DNA of 64,000 bases from assembly GCA_037903355.1 (NCBI GenBank), contig JBAJFE010000032.1, positions 62,001-126,000 of the forward strand. The letters run 5' to 3'. Position numbers and translations under genes: made by a program. Shown here one piece after another: positions 23,500-34,615 of this stretch (its first letter is position 1; each line of letters starts with the position of its first letter). Below the pieces are notes generated by a model. It had not been told where the DNA came from. It made no database searches and saw only the letters and a program-made list of their open reading frames with translations. This DNA comes from Trichuris trichiura (taxonomy: Eukaryota; Nematoda; Enoplea; Trichinellida; Trichuridae).

Positions 23500-26128
23500 C
23501 AGTCGGCCCTCGTTATCCGCGGATTATATACAACGCGGTTTCTCCAGCGTGAAATAGTGACGTCATCTTTTCACAGAGACATGCGCACCTCTGGTCGGCA
23601 TTATAACTGCACTAGTGTCGTTGCATGCCTGTGCAGCAGTGTGATCATCTGCGCGGGCGCGAAAGACTTTCTGCCCACAGTGCTCTCTAAACTGTGCACT
23701 ATGCTAATGAGGCCTTGTCATTTTTCTGACTGCTCATTATTGCTTCGTGCGCGTTGTCGAGGCCGCGCGCTGTGCGCAAATATCAGTTTCCCTGCAGCGT
23801 GGTAGGTCTGAACTTTCGCGTCTTGTAACTGGTGTCGCATAGGAGGATGGCTGACAGAAGGCAACTAAGTGAACAGAGCGGTTCCTCTAGGGCCAAGAGA
23901 CAACGTAGCGTCCTTATCCTTCATGAGAAAGTAAAAGTCCTAGATCTTTTGAAAAGCGGATTGTCATGTGCTGAAATGGGCCACAAGATCGGGAAGAATG
24001 AATCCAGCATTCGTACGATAAAGCAGCAGGAAGCTGAGATTCGAAGAAGCGTGCATCCCGACCCTTCACTGGCAAAAAGAGCTGCTGTAGTTCACAACAA
24101 AGTCCTCGTGAAGGCCGAGAAAGCGCTAAGCGTTTGGATAGAGGACATGTCGCGGAAGCATGTCCCTGTCGACGGGAAAGTTATTCGGGAGAAAGCGCTG
24201 AGCTTATAAGAGCACTTCTCTGGCTCGGTTGCAGAGAATGAGAGAAAAGGGTTTACTGCTAGCAAAGGATAGCTAGCCAAATACATGAAGCGCTTCAAGC
24301 TCAAGAACTTAAAGATCACTGGAGAAGCGGCGTCGGCTGATTGCGTAGCTGCCTCGACATTCCCGGAGGAATTCAAAGAGATAGTGGACCAAAAAGGATA
24401 TCTCCCAGAACAAATCTTCAATTGTGACGAGACGGCATTATTCTGGAAGCAAATGCCAAAGCGCACGTACATCCACAAGAGCGCAAAGCAAGCCCCGGGA
24501 TTCAAGCCACTAAAAAGTCGACTCACTCTTGTGCTTTGTGGCAACGCTGCAGGACACATGATAGAGCCCAGGGTTGTCTACCGGATTCGTAATCCTCAAT
24601 CGCTCAGAAACAAGAACAAGGATTGCCTGCCGGTCTTCTGGCAGCACAACAAAGTGTGGATGACGGTTATCCTTTTCACGGAGTGGTTTAACCAATGCTT
24701 CATTCCTGAAGCGAAAAAGTACCTGGAAAGCAAGGGAATGGCTTTCAAGGTCCTTCTCGTAATTGATAACGACCCCGGTCAACCGCAAGCTCTTTGCTTC
24801 GCTAATGAGAACGTCGAGGTGAAATGTTTGCCCGCTAACTCGACATCACTACTACAGCCACTGGATCAGGGCGCCATAAAATGCATCAAGGCTACTTATG
24901 CTCGTCTCGTATTTGGAAAGCTTCGTGATACCCTCCACGCTAATGGTGATTGCGATCTTACCGGCCTGTGGAAGCGTTTCTCAATTGCAGACGCTATCGC
25001 CCTCATTGCGAAGGCAGTACACGAGATAAAGCCTAAAACAGTCAGTGGTTGCTGGAAGCGTTTGTGGAGAGACGCAGTCAGTGAATGCGAGGACTTAGGT
25101 GCCATCGATGAGGAGGCCATGGGCATAGTGAATATTGTGAAGGAGTTGGGAGGTGAGCGTTTCTCCGACATGATAGAAGACGATATCAGAGAGCACATAG
25201 AATATTGTGGAGAACCGTTCACCAACAAGGAACTTGAAGAACTGATGCAATCACGGCCAGTGACGACGACGTTATGGAAGATACAGAAGCTCAAGCACCC
25301 TCGGATTGGATGCTGCAAAAGCTGGCCACTATTTGTCAGCAAGCGCAGGTCCTGAAGGATATGATTGTTGAATATGATCCATCCATGGAACGTGGCATCA
25401 TCGTTACACGAGGAATAACGGCTTCGTTGAAACCGATTGTAACAGGATTTATTCGATGAAGCGAAGAAAAGGGAGAGAGCTCCCTATAACAATGTTTTTA
25501 AATAAAGCTTCGGCAGCTGAGGAGCCTATCATTTTAAGGCAAGAAGTTTCGCTACCAACAAGTTCAAGCAACCCTAGGGCTGGCCGGTCTCCAGGGGATT
25601 CGCAACCACCTACAGAAAGTGGGTGAATTGTCTGATTCCTGACGCGCCAAACATTTCTGCCCGTAGACGTTTTGTTCTATGTGGATGTGCTCCATGTGAT
25701 GTTCACTATTTCTGCTTAAGTGGGCCTGTGCATTTTATATTTCCCCTGTTCTGTACCCATTCCACGCACCAGTACATCGCTTAGCTCATTGAAGCAAGAT
25801 GATTCTAAGGCGTTTAAAGAAAGATCATCCTACTTTCCTCCTTTCTTGTGTGTAATGCCTTGGACTCTGATGGCTGGCCCCACTAGACAAGCGCAGTCTC
25901 ATTAATGTCATTATCTCATAGCTAGATTCCGTAGTACCAAGTTTCGAAGGATCACTAGGTATGATAACCGTTCCGGAAGGAATTCAAGGGGATAGGATGA
26001 AATATGCGGCTGGAATACAAGCTATTTAGCCTCTTTCATAGGGTATCCTATACAACGCGGAATTCGTTTTACGCTGTGTAACGCTCAAAATTCGGGACGA
26101 ATTAACCGCGGATAACGAGGGCCGACTG
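23500..26128 (+). mobile_element. Tigger/pogo-type DNA transposon, full length
   Basis: The ends are inverted repeats: CAGTCGGCCCTCGTTATCCG at 23500 and its reverse complement ending at 26128. TA lies on both outer sides (23498-23499 and 26129-26130), the target duplication of the Tc1/mariner/pogo superfamily. Total 2,629 bp, the size of an autonomous Tigger. It contains one transposase reading frame in the same orientation. The inner terminal sequence (AACGCGG...) is also partly inverted. Confidence 0.93.
23847..25459 (+). pseudogene. Tigger transposase with two stops and a frameshift
   Basis: The N-terminus (23847-24209) is a CENP-B-type helix-turn-helix (SVLILHEKVKVLDLLKSGLS, then IGKNESSIRTIK). 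After an in-frame TAA at 24207 and an in-frame TAG near 24270 the same frame continues with the DDE_1 catalytic domain. Visible there are NCDETALFWKQMP (first Asp), LLVIDNDPGQP (second Asp), LPANSTSLLQPLDQGAIK and the C-terminal region. Near 25260-25275 the reading shifts by one frame and continues to 25459 (DWMLQKLATICQQAQ). The catalytic blocks are well kept, so inactivation looks relatively recent compared with the other repeats. The element does not code for an intact protein as it stands. Confidence 0.92.
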
Positions 26129-26469
26129 TATACCGTTTGGCATGAGAGCAACTGCGTACAAAAAGAATTTACTTCTAAAGAAAACGGAACGAACTTATGA
26201 AACAACCCAATAGTTCTTGTGGAGTATGCACTTTTTATTGCTACGGTGTTGTCTTTAACTTCGTTCAAACTTTGCTTTTACAGAAATATCGGGGCAGTAC
26301 CGTAACAATAAAAGCCTGTATACGTTGCTTACACCTAAAAGAAAAGTGTATTCTGAAAGTAATTCACGTTCCAATATATTTTGGGATTATCATATGGCAT
26401 TATTTTCTTTAATATGCTCTTCATTTAACTATTTATTTAGCACTAAGTGATATTAGTTACTATAAGAAA

Positions 26470-26832
26470 TTTCATGGTTGTAAGGTCTTCCACGGCTTTT
26501 CCCGTTTTTTCGTTGTGCTGTTATCTGTAATTAAACTAAACAACTGCTCTACCAACGGATGGATGAGCCGTTATTAAGAAAAGTACAGATATCAACGCAC
26601 TCAACTGTTTTATTGTTCAAAGCTTTCGGAACGCTCTAGTTCCGTCCTCACTGAGGTGGTGGAACTAGAGTGGTGAAAGCTTTGAACAATAAAACAGTTG
26701 AGTGCGTTGATATCTGTACTTTTCTTAATAACGGCTCATCCATCCGTTGGTAGAGCAGTTGTTTAGTTTAATTACAGATAACAGCACAACGAAAAAACGG
26801 GAAAAGCCGTAGAAGACCTTACAACCATGAAA
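26470..26832. repeat. Long palindromic foldback element, about 173-bp arms
   Basis: Almost perfect inverted repeat. The left arm starts TTCATGGTTGTAAGGTCTTC and the right arm ends with its complement near 26832; the loop is about 17 bp around 26650. Arms contain GGCTTTTCCCGTTTTTTCG, TCTACCAACGGATGGATGAG and TGAGTGCGTTGATATCTG or their complements. It carries no open frame of note, and related copies lie at 28244-28715 and 39827-40013. The high arm identity suggests recent insertion or arm gene conversion. Confidence 0.93.
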
Positions 26833-26934
26833 ATTCAACCCGTTACAAAACATCCAGTTTTATAGGAAACTTCATGTCTATTTGTAGTGTACACGAGAAA
26901 GCGCGCAGGTTGTTTACAAATGATTCCATATTTT

Positions 26935-27017
26935 AAGCACGGGACTTGACTTTACGCGGAATTCGTTATACGCGGAAAGTCCTGGAACCAAAAACCGCGG
27001 ATAACGAGGGCCTACTG
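26935..27017. repeat. Solo Tigger terminal end
   Basis: The 83 bp ending ACCGCGGATAACGAGGGCCT-ACTG and followed by TA closely match the right end of the 23500-26128 element, including the inner GCGGAATTCGTT block. No transposase or matching left end is adjacent; it is a remnant or a MITE-like derivative. Confidence 0.75.
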
Positions 27018-27031
27018 TACTCTGCTATTTA

Positions 27032-27514
27032 TCATGGTTGTTCAGCCTCCTTACACTGAGTGTGTATAACAAATATGACAATTACGATCAGCGCAATAAG
27101 GCTATTAACGTCAAGGCAAAGAGCAATTAAGGAAGGTAAGTTTGTTGCTTTAAGAAGTCTGAAGCTTGGTTTACCATAAACCATTCGTTCTAAACGTTTC
27201 GTCGTAAGTTGTTCGTTGCGGGCAATTGTATCTCGTAGCGCGGCCGCAAATGCTTTTTGTTCTGGCGGCAAACCTACAACAGCGAAATTCCATTACAAAA
27301 TTACGCTTTTCATTGGTACAAAATGTTTGACGAACTTGTCGTTGTCGAGCACCAATCGCATCTTTTCTTCCATTGTATCGGCCGTAATTTTTGTTCTTGG
27401 CAGTTGCAAACCCAATTTATGTCGAACTGACCGTGCCGGGTTGGGTATTCTGTACAGCCTGAGAATGGTCTTATAAACGTCTGAACAGCCCGCGGCAGCA
27501 AATAGGTTCCTCAT
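27032..27514 (-). pseudogene. Unrecognised frame with C-terminal membrane segment
   Basis: Starting at ATG 27514 (MRNLFAAAGCSDVYK) the frame runs about 73 codons, meets an in-frame TAA near 27293, and then continues in the same frame through GLPPEQKAFAAALRD and a charged helix. It ends in a hydrophobic stretch SLIALIVIVIFVIHT, typical of a tail anchor, with a stop at 27032. No GT-AG intron that removes the TAA keeps the frame; a 33-nt GC-AG removal would, but is implausibly short. It could be a decayed gene, an assembly error or a real gene with unusual splicing. I do not recognise the family. Confidence 0.4.
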
Positions 27515-28243
27515 TCATGGACTAGCATGTTTGAACTTTTGCCAACCGAAAAACAGAGTTGAAAGGTAATATGAGGAAACAATAACTAGTCGCTCTGACT
27601 CCGTTACGATGGCAAGAGCATAACGTTGAAACTATGAAATCATATCCCCTTGCCTCGAAAGACAGCACTGACGGTCAGCTTAGGTCAAGACAAAACAATT
27701 CAGTTGATTTTCGACTTTTGTTTATTTCGCTGTGCATGGCTCTGCTTGTATTTACGGCATGTTCTTCTTGATTCTCGGTGTTATGAAACCCATGGCCCTT
27801 AAATTGTCATCTCCTGCTGATAACCCTTAAAAATAATCGAAATATGCAACTATTCGCTTCTGTCGATTTCTTCACCGATATTAAAAAAAGCAAATTATTA
27901 ACATTAATATTAGCTTTAGAGAAGCTTCACCGTGTATCCGAACGGTTCGCTAAATGATCTGTTTAATAGACAGGACAAAGTACTTATCTCCACTCTCGAG
28001 TACTAATCAATTCCTAGCCACCCGAAACCTGAAACCTGCAGCTGTCGTACGCTGACGTCACTATCGATGGCAATGGCGCGTGACGTATACAGGTCGCAGC
28101 TGTGACGTACTGTTTGCGAGCAAATCTTAGGCCAGATCCCCTACGTTGTCTTTTCAACGAATAATCATCGCTTGCAGACGTAGAAGGCTTAATATTTTTA
28201 AAATCAATACCAGCCATGAACACGGGATGCTTCCTAACAGGAT
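27515..28243. other. Intergenic, nothing recognised
   Basis: No supported gene or clear repeat. Confidence 0.4.
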
Positions 28244-28715
28244 TGTGTTTAATGTTTCTGAAGATTCTATGGCTTTTCCCGTTTCTTTGTGTGCTGGTAT
28301 CTGTAATTAAACTAAAACAACTGCTCTATCAACGGATGGAAGAAAGATTATTAGGAGAATTCAGAACCAACGCACTCTGCTTATTACAGAACGCTCTAAT
28401 TCCGTAGTCAGTGAGCTGTAGGTGTTTGCTCTGAACAGGTATTAAATAGGCGTGCGTAACAAAGGGGGAAGGTCAGAGCGGCAGAGAGCAGCATTTGGCT
28501 TTACCGATGAGTGCGCCCCATGCACCCAAACCTTTCCGCCTTAGTCACGGTTGATAGTACGTTTATTGCGGATATAAAGGGCCTCCTTAACCCGTGCTCA
28601 TGCATTTTCTTAACAATCGCTTATCCATCCGTTGGTAGAGCAATTGTTTCGTTCAATTACAGATATCAAGATTTAAAACAACGGGAAAAACCGTAATCTT
28701 CAAAATACCAGTCAT
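28244..28715. repeat. Diverged foldback copy, same family as 26470
   Basis: The left arm (about 28250-28410) has GGCTTTTCCCGTTTCTTTG, ATCTGTAATTAAACTAAAAC and TCTATCAACGGATGGA. The right arm (about 28605-28715) carries the complements, including TCCATCCGTTGGTAGAGCAA. The arms are diverged and the middle holds unrelated sequence, so this copy is older than the one at 26470. Confidence 0.75.
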
Positions 28716-30374
28716 AAGACCGAACGCTGAGATGTCGAACGTTCAAAACCGGGAACACCACCCTACAAGAATACGAAGACTAATACATACTGTCAAGTAG
28801 GAAGAAATAATCGAATGTTCAGAACTTTAGCACTGGTTTATTTTTCGAAAGGATAAATTCCGGAATTGGAACGAACCTTGAGTAGACTGGAATCCCGAAA
28901 GTCAAATTTCAGGTTATTCAGAAAACCAGGTTACCACACATTTACACCAAATGGTTCTACTGTAGATGTTTTGTACTTAGTTGCTAAGTGCGGGATACCT
29001 TTCAACCATTAGGGTACGCCTGTATAGGAGCTTTAAGGTTCCTTGGTTCTCTTCATTTAGCGATCGTAGAAGCAAAACGACCTCAACAGGGCCATATGAC
29101 ATAAGCGTTTGCTCATTCGGACTTCTGAAACTTACCTGAAATTTGATTTCCCTGATTTCGCTTCGCTGATGCCTTCGTGTAGAGAAATTTCTTTCGATAA
29201 CCGCGGCCGTTCGGGCACTCTTCCCATTCGACAGTATCAGTATTCCTTTCCGTTTACTTCTCCTCCTCGTTTTTCATGTTCGCTTCCACAGCATGGCGGG
29301 ACTCTTTGCTCCTTGAAGGATAATCTCCTTTGCGCTAATGAATCATTGCGAAACAAAGGTTCTTTTAGTCGCCCTGTTTCCAATATTTTCTCGCCCTTTC
29401 GTGATTTTGCAACTTCAATTTTCTCGGTAACAGCCTTTTCTCAAGCCAAAATGACAACAGTTAAGCTTATTCATCCCCGTAATGCTGGTAATAACTTTAA
29501 TGATTCGCAGGCTCATTTGACCAACCGTCTTCTTCGCTCCGCTTCTTATGCATTTCCGTAAAATTTCGCGGTGGCTAACGAATTAATTGTTCCCAAAAAT
29601 TTTAACTTTTTTTCTGTTGCTTTCTTCCTGCTTGTTCTTCGCGGGCATTCTGCATTCCGTCTGCCGCGCACAACGAAACGGCGCCGTGGTAACTAAAGAA
29701 TGGCTAATTATTCGTAACAGTTGCTGATTCCCCTGCTTCTTCGCCTACAGAATTGTCTCTAAACGCCCATTTTGGGACATTCTGAATTTAGTCAACTCTT
29801 TGTGTCCGAGAAATGCAGGTTCCTTTCTAGGAAACATTCGGTCATCCTGTGCTGATTCTACTTCCGCTCACGCCAACTATCTTAATCTGCCTTTATACAA
29901 ATTCAAGCCAAAATAGAAGCTTTACTTTCAGGCTTAGCGTTAAGTGAGGGTAGAACAGGATGGCCGGCAAATCTACAGTATGACGGTTGTGCGCATGGCG
30001 AATATGAGCAAATTCATTTGCCAAGCATAAGCGAAAAGCATGCGCATTAGAACAGCATTGCTTGTTTGCAATTTTTGCATCAACATAATGTCTTAATTTG
30101 CGGCCGTTCGGCAGGGACACATCCCATTTCAATGGTTGTTGCGATGAAAGAGCAATTAACACCTTTACAGCGGCGAAATTCGTAAACACGTTTCATCACA
30201 ACGTAGCAATTTACTGACTAATCACTTACGCGTTTAATGGAGAAAATGACTCGATAAAAGCATTGCACCAAAACTTACACACAACTAAAACTAAACTGAA
30301 ACTAAAACGTTGAAACTCATTACGCATGACAGCATATGAAAAAAAAACAGCGGATATGTTTTTTACAGAGCATG
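28716..30374. other. Intergenic, no supported gene
   Basis: One 150-codon + strand open frame (29109-29561) and a 98-codon - strand frame (29893-30189) occur, without recognisable domains or splice structure. They may be chance frames in a moderately GC-rich stretch. Confidence 0.4.
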
Positions 30375-30869
30375 TTACAATAGGAATTCATGGCGAAGAC
30401 GAAGTGCCAGCTTGATGTCTTTCGGCATAATGGTCTGGCGTTTCGCATGTATGCAAGCAAGGTTCGTGTCTTCCATGAGACCAATCAGGTACGATTCGGC
30501 TCCGGTCTGCAATGCTTCCAGTGCAAGACGTTGGAACTTCAGGTTGGGTCTGCCGAGGCGTTGCATGATGTCACGAATAACGCGCTGGAATGGACTTCGC
30601 GGGATCAACAGTTCCGTCCCTCTCTGATAGATGCGAATTTCTTGAAGCGCTAAAACGCCCGGACGACGGCGTCTCTGCTTAAGCGGTTTGCTCTTACGTT
30701 CTTTCTTCTCTCTCGCTTCGCTTGCAGAGGGCGAAAAAGAATGTCTAGGCTGGTGGTCTTCCTTGTGACGATGGACTTTGCCGTAGAGTTTTTCTTGCAG
30801 TTTAACTCGTTGTGATACACTTCCAGCCTCAGGGGAACTTTTTTTGTCCTCACTTCTAGTCACTGCCAT
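30375..30869 (-). CDS. Centromeric histone H3 variant (CenH3/CENP-A-like)
   Basis: Single-exon gene of 164 residues, ATG at 30869, TAA at 30375. The N-tail (about 68 residues) is basic and serine-rich and lacks the canonical H3 tail motifs. From [17 protein letters not shown] the histone fold follows: alpha-N helix ([17 protein letters not shown]), loop 1 ([12 protein letters not shown]), alpha-2 ([20 protein letters not shown]), then [20 protein letters not shown] and the terminus RHEFLL. Three features point to CenH3 rather than replicative H3: a diverged long tail, one extra residue in loop 1 relative to H3, and many changes in normally invariant positions. CenH3 replaces H3 in centromeric nucleosomes and specifies kinetochore assembly. 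A diverged non-centromeric H3 variant is the alternative. Confidence 0.88.
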   Translation of the reverse strand: MAVTRSEDKKSSPEAGSVSQRVKLQEKLYGKVHRHKEDHQPRHSFSPSASEAREKKERKSKPLKQRRRRPGVLALQEIRIYQRGTELLIPRSPFQRVIRDIMQRLGRPNLKFQRLALEALQTGAESYLIGLMEDTNLACIHAKRQTIMPKDIKLALRLRHEFLL

Positions 30870-30905
30870 TACACTAACCTACGACCAAACGCAAATAATA
30901 CAGTA

Positions 30906-30922
30906 TTAACAACAACAACAAC
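30906..30922. repeat. AAC microsatellite
   Basis: A short AACAACAAC run just upstream of the CenH3 start. Confidence 0.8.
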
Positions 30923-31249
30923 ACCTCACAACAGTGATTCGCAGGTTCGCTTTAATTACAGTAGGCACCTGCGCAAAGCGGAAAAGCAGGGAGACGTTGA
31001 AAAAGCGGAGCTTTGCGTTGTTTTCAGTCGAAACAGTTTCGACAGAACCGCGGATGACTTGTACTGGGCAGAATTTATCATCGCTTTTATTCTGTGTAAC
31101 GAACAATAAATCAGTCGAGGCCAGAGCACACCTGTGCAGCGATCGATTGCGAACGACAATTACAATTAGTAAAAATTTTGGGGCCTCGTTTTCACTTGAC
31201 AACAAACAGAAAGCTTACAAATTCTTTGACAAGTGTTTCGACTTAACCG

Positions 31250-31365
31250 TTTACTAAACACGATAACAATACGACGTCACGCAGGCTACAGTAGACTGAC
31301 ACTCGATACGTGTTACCAAAAGATAATCAAGTACGATCGCACAAGTCAGTTATCGCCAGACGGGT
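31250..31365 (-). repeat. Truncated Gypsy LTR copy
   Basis: It matches the LTR near 36720-36864 in two blocks: GTTTACTAAACACGATAAC with the following CACGCAGGCTACAG, and ATCAAGTACGATCGCACAAG. On the - strand it is preceded by a purine run (CTGGGGGACAGGA), as expected before a 3' LTR. Similarity stops near 31250, so this LTR is cut off. Confidence 0.65.
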
Positions 31366-31439
31366 CCTGTCCCCCAGAGAAGGTCCTCGGTAAGTCTGGA
31401 GAGCTGCTCTGGTGTAGCGAGCAAAGCCGATGAATTAGT

Positions 31440-33410
31440 CAAATGTGGGAACCGTTCGAAATCTCCGGTCCGCGGAACCACGAGCTGTCCATCAATTCTC
31501 TTTGCTTCGCGGTGGAGTGAGTGGCACAGTCACTGACATTCAAAAGTCCTGGGTCAAAACGCCTTCCCGATGCGATGATTGGCATACGGCTTGTAATACG
31601 CTGCCAGGGAACGGATTTAATTCCTAACATACGAGCTGTCCGTCCAAAACATACGCCCCCTGATCAGTCTTGTAAGGCCACTTCCTACGTACGTCATCAA
31701 CCCAGCCACGAGCAACGCTGCTTGCAACTCCAGACGCGCGACCGATACGGTTTTCAAAAGCGCCAATCTTGCCTTGGCCATTAAAATTCGTACTATCGCG
31801 TCCCTGAAGGTGTGCACCTTTGAAGACGCAATCTCTCCTTCTTGGGGAAACAGGCAGCGAGAAATGAGGAGTATATCGAGATTTTAACTCCTCCGGCTAC
31901 CTTATCCAATGCTTCCGCCATTTCTTAAGGCTGGCAGGGTATAGTCATCCCAATTTGATCCGCGAAATCCTAACTACCAGTGCATTATTTCTGCTCCAGT
32001 AATGGCAGGAGAAGGGAACCCCAATGGATCACAGATTTTCGCCGTCTTGCTTAACACTCCGAGTCGCGTGGAAACCGTTTCACTGAGATCAACATGGAAT
32101 ACAAGCACATTGTCGTGCGGTCTCTACCGTATGCCTAACACCCTGGTATCGAAGGTGTTCTCCCGGACGTAATACTTTTTTGCGGGAGTTAGTAACGACG
32201 AGTCGCCACCGAAAGCTTCCATTGCTTCCGTGCAATTCAAAATCCATTTCGTCAGATGTCCTGCACGTCTCGAGCATGAGCAATGGCTTCCGAAGTCATT
32301 CATATACAGGTTATTCTGAATCGCTAGTATCGCCTGTTCCCGAACTTAGCCAAACTCGCGAGCAGGAAGCATGATAGTGCTTACAGCGATAAAGGGGGAG
32401 CAGATACCTCCAAACGTTACGCGGTTCATTTGGAAAACTTTCACCCATTCCAACTCCGGGTCTTTCCAGAGGAATCGATGATACCTGGCATCCTCGGTAT
32501 GCAGGCCTATGCGACTAAACATAGCCTCTATTTCCTCCGCGAAGGCGATGCTTCCATTGCCGAATTTCAGCAACACGAGTGGAAGCTCGTTCCGTAAGAT
32601 TCGCCCAGTCGGCAAGGCGTTTTTTAGGCTTCAGCCCTCGTACACAGCTGATGAGTCGAATACGATCCTCTACTTCCGAACAACCGATAATTTTTTAATT
32701 ACGCCGTGGTGTGGTAGAAAATACTGCTCCTAGATACGAAGTTCATTTTCAACCGTGACCTCGCGAGCGTATCCCGGGACTTCGCCTAGCTGACTGAAGT
32801 CAAACAAGTGAGTTCGCGCCCTCTTGGCAAAGCGCTTCAATTGGGTAGGACTTTTCCCGCGCCCAGCCTGCCGAAGGCCTGCAAGAAAGCGACTCGAATA
32901 ACATCTAGTCGGCCGCAACTGGCCTTCAGGCTTTTCAAGACTTCCTCATATGCGTCTTGGACTCCATCTAAGCCATAGACGTGGTCGTGAGTCTCATTTA
33001 AGGCTACGGCGAAGCACTGCTAGCCTATCGCCTGGAGACCTTGCAGTGTCGTGGACCACGCTTTCAACAGGTCTATTTATGAAAACCATTTCGATGCTGT
33101 ACCGTCATACGAATCCATTTCCGTTCTTACAGTGCTCCTACGACAACCCCTGCCGTAACGAACCTTCAGAGCAGCATGAACAGAAACATTTTCGTCGATC
33201 CATCGATCCGGAGTCTCAGCTATCATCGTAGCATGAGCTGGCAAGTGTCCAACTTGAAGCACCGAGACCTTCTCTGCATTGAGCTGAAGCGTGCAGCTTC
33301 GGCGTGCGCAAACTTAGCACGCTGCGTGGCTGTGTCGTCTGAGCTCACCAAGCTTCCATCATTATCATCTTCCAGTTGCAGCACGTCGGGAAGCGTTGCG
33401 TTCACTCGCG
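31440..33410 (-). pseudogene. BEL/Pao retrotransposon pol remnant
   Basis: Several - strand frames in order from high to low coordinate carry Pao-type pol pieces. The RT region (32615-32346) shows FGNGSIAFAEEIEAMFSRIG, then a RFLWKDPE block and VTFGGICSPFIA. The RNase H region (31817-31617) has VSVARLELQAALL and MFWTDSS. The region after it (31630-31439) resembles the Pao linker that precedes integrase. Frames are broken many times and the YVDD block is not in an open frame. No own LTRs were seen. It is a dead element inside the composite block. Confidence 0.8.
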
Positions 33411-33439
33411 GGCGTAAGAACGTGTCAACGGCTTCTGCA

Positions 33440-34615
33440 AATACAGGCAGTTCTCGTATAGCGCGAGCGTTTGGTCACTTAAAAATCCTGAAAAATCTCA
33501 CGTTATATGAAACCGCGTTATAGGAGACATGTAAAGTATAGGAAAATCACGATTTGGTTCAAAGCGTCAGAAGGATTGTTTACTTCTAAACAACAACGAA
33601 GAGATATCTTAAATAAGCTGGGTTGAAACAGGTATTATGATGTACCTGAGCTACTTATTCTACCGTTAAGCACGCTGACGTATAGATCCTCTTACACGGG
33701 GTCTGAATAACATTATCTTTTACGGCGATCATACGTTAACGGCAGAGCTTTTATGATAGAACTCTTTACAGCGGACAGAGTTCAAACTGGCTTCCACGAG
33801 CGGCGGGCTTCCGTCTTTAGCTTGTGGAAAGAGTCCCTCTCAGTACTAAAATAAATGACCTCATACCCAGGAAAGAATGGATTTCCGTTGGACTCACTTT
33901 TTTAATCTCACCATCCTTTGTTACGGGCGAACTGAGGTCCTATTAGATGTAGGAGGCAGCGCTTCCTCATTGTCACAATGTTTCTTCATTGCAGTAAAGT
34001 AGAATTCGAGCTTCTTTTGTTTTGCACGTGTACTTCTTTCGTACAGCAGCTGCTTGTATGGCTCCAAACAAGCTCGGATACCTCTTGTGGTTTTCCCGCT
34101 GCGTTCTGCATTACAATCATTGTCTTCGAGCCATTGTAAACGCTGTTCTATAGTCTTCAGGGTATCTGACAGCTCAGCAGTGGTCATTTGTCGCGGAGGA
34201 ACTTCCTGATTTTCATCATCTTCTCTTCCTTCTGCTTCCCCCGCTACAGAAAGTTTCCGCAGCTCCTCGGTAGTCACCTTTTCTTTGACCAAGTTTTGTA
34301 CTTCTATTGGAAATGTTTGCGCGGCATCGACGTCCGCGCTTCCTGCTTCGCCACAGAGGCGAACATTGTAAAAACTGTATCGATTCTTGAAACGGCAGAA
34401 TCAGATTCTTGAAACGGCAGAATCAGCCACTACTAGCAGTAAATGGAGGAATTTCAGTAGGATTTGTAGACTGCTTCTTAAGGTCTTCGTAAATGGTAAC
34501 TGCTTTTTGTCTGATGGTGAAAAACGTTGTTCCTATTCTTTTCATCGTTTGAGTTTCGATCCAAATGCTGAGTAGTTTTTCCATTTCTTCCAGTATCTTA
34601 GGCTTTGTACTTATG
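33440..34615 (-). mobile_element. Second Tigger element, internally deleted
   Basis: On the - strand, 34615-34423 encodes a CENP-B-type DNA-binding segment (KILEEMEKLLSIWIETQT). The frame 34292-33921 encodes the transposase C-terminus (TIEQRLQWLEDNDCNAERSG, then GIRACLEPYKQLL). The DDE catalytic core that should lie between is missing. A candidate terminal sequence CAGGCAGTTCTCGTATAGCG occurs near 33446. The protein differs clearly from the 23.5-kb Tigger, so it is another lineage. It interrupts the Gypsy RT reading near 34615. Confidence 0.75.

Noticed and set aside
29109..29561. 150-codon + strand open frame
   Set aside because: Rich in Phe, Ser and Arg with no domain, no splice signals and no neighbouring exon in phase.
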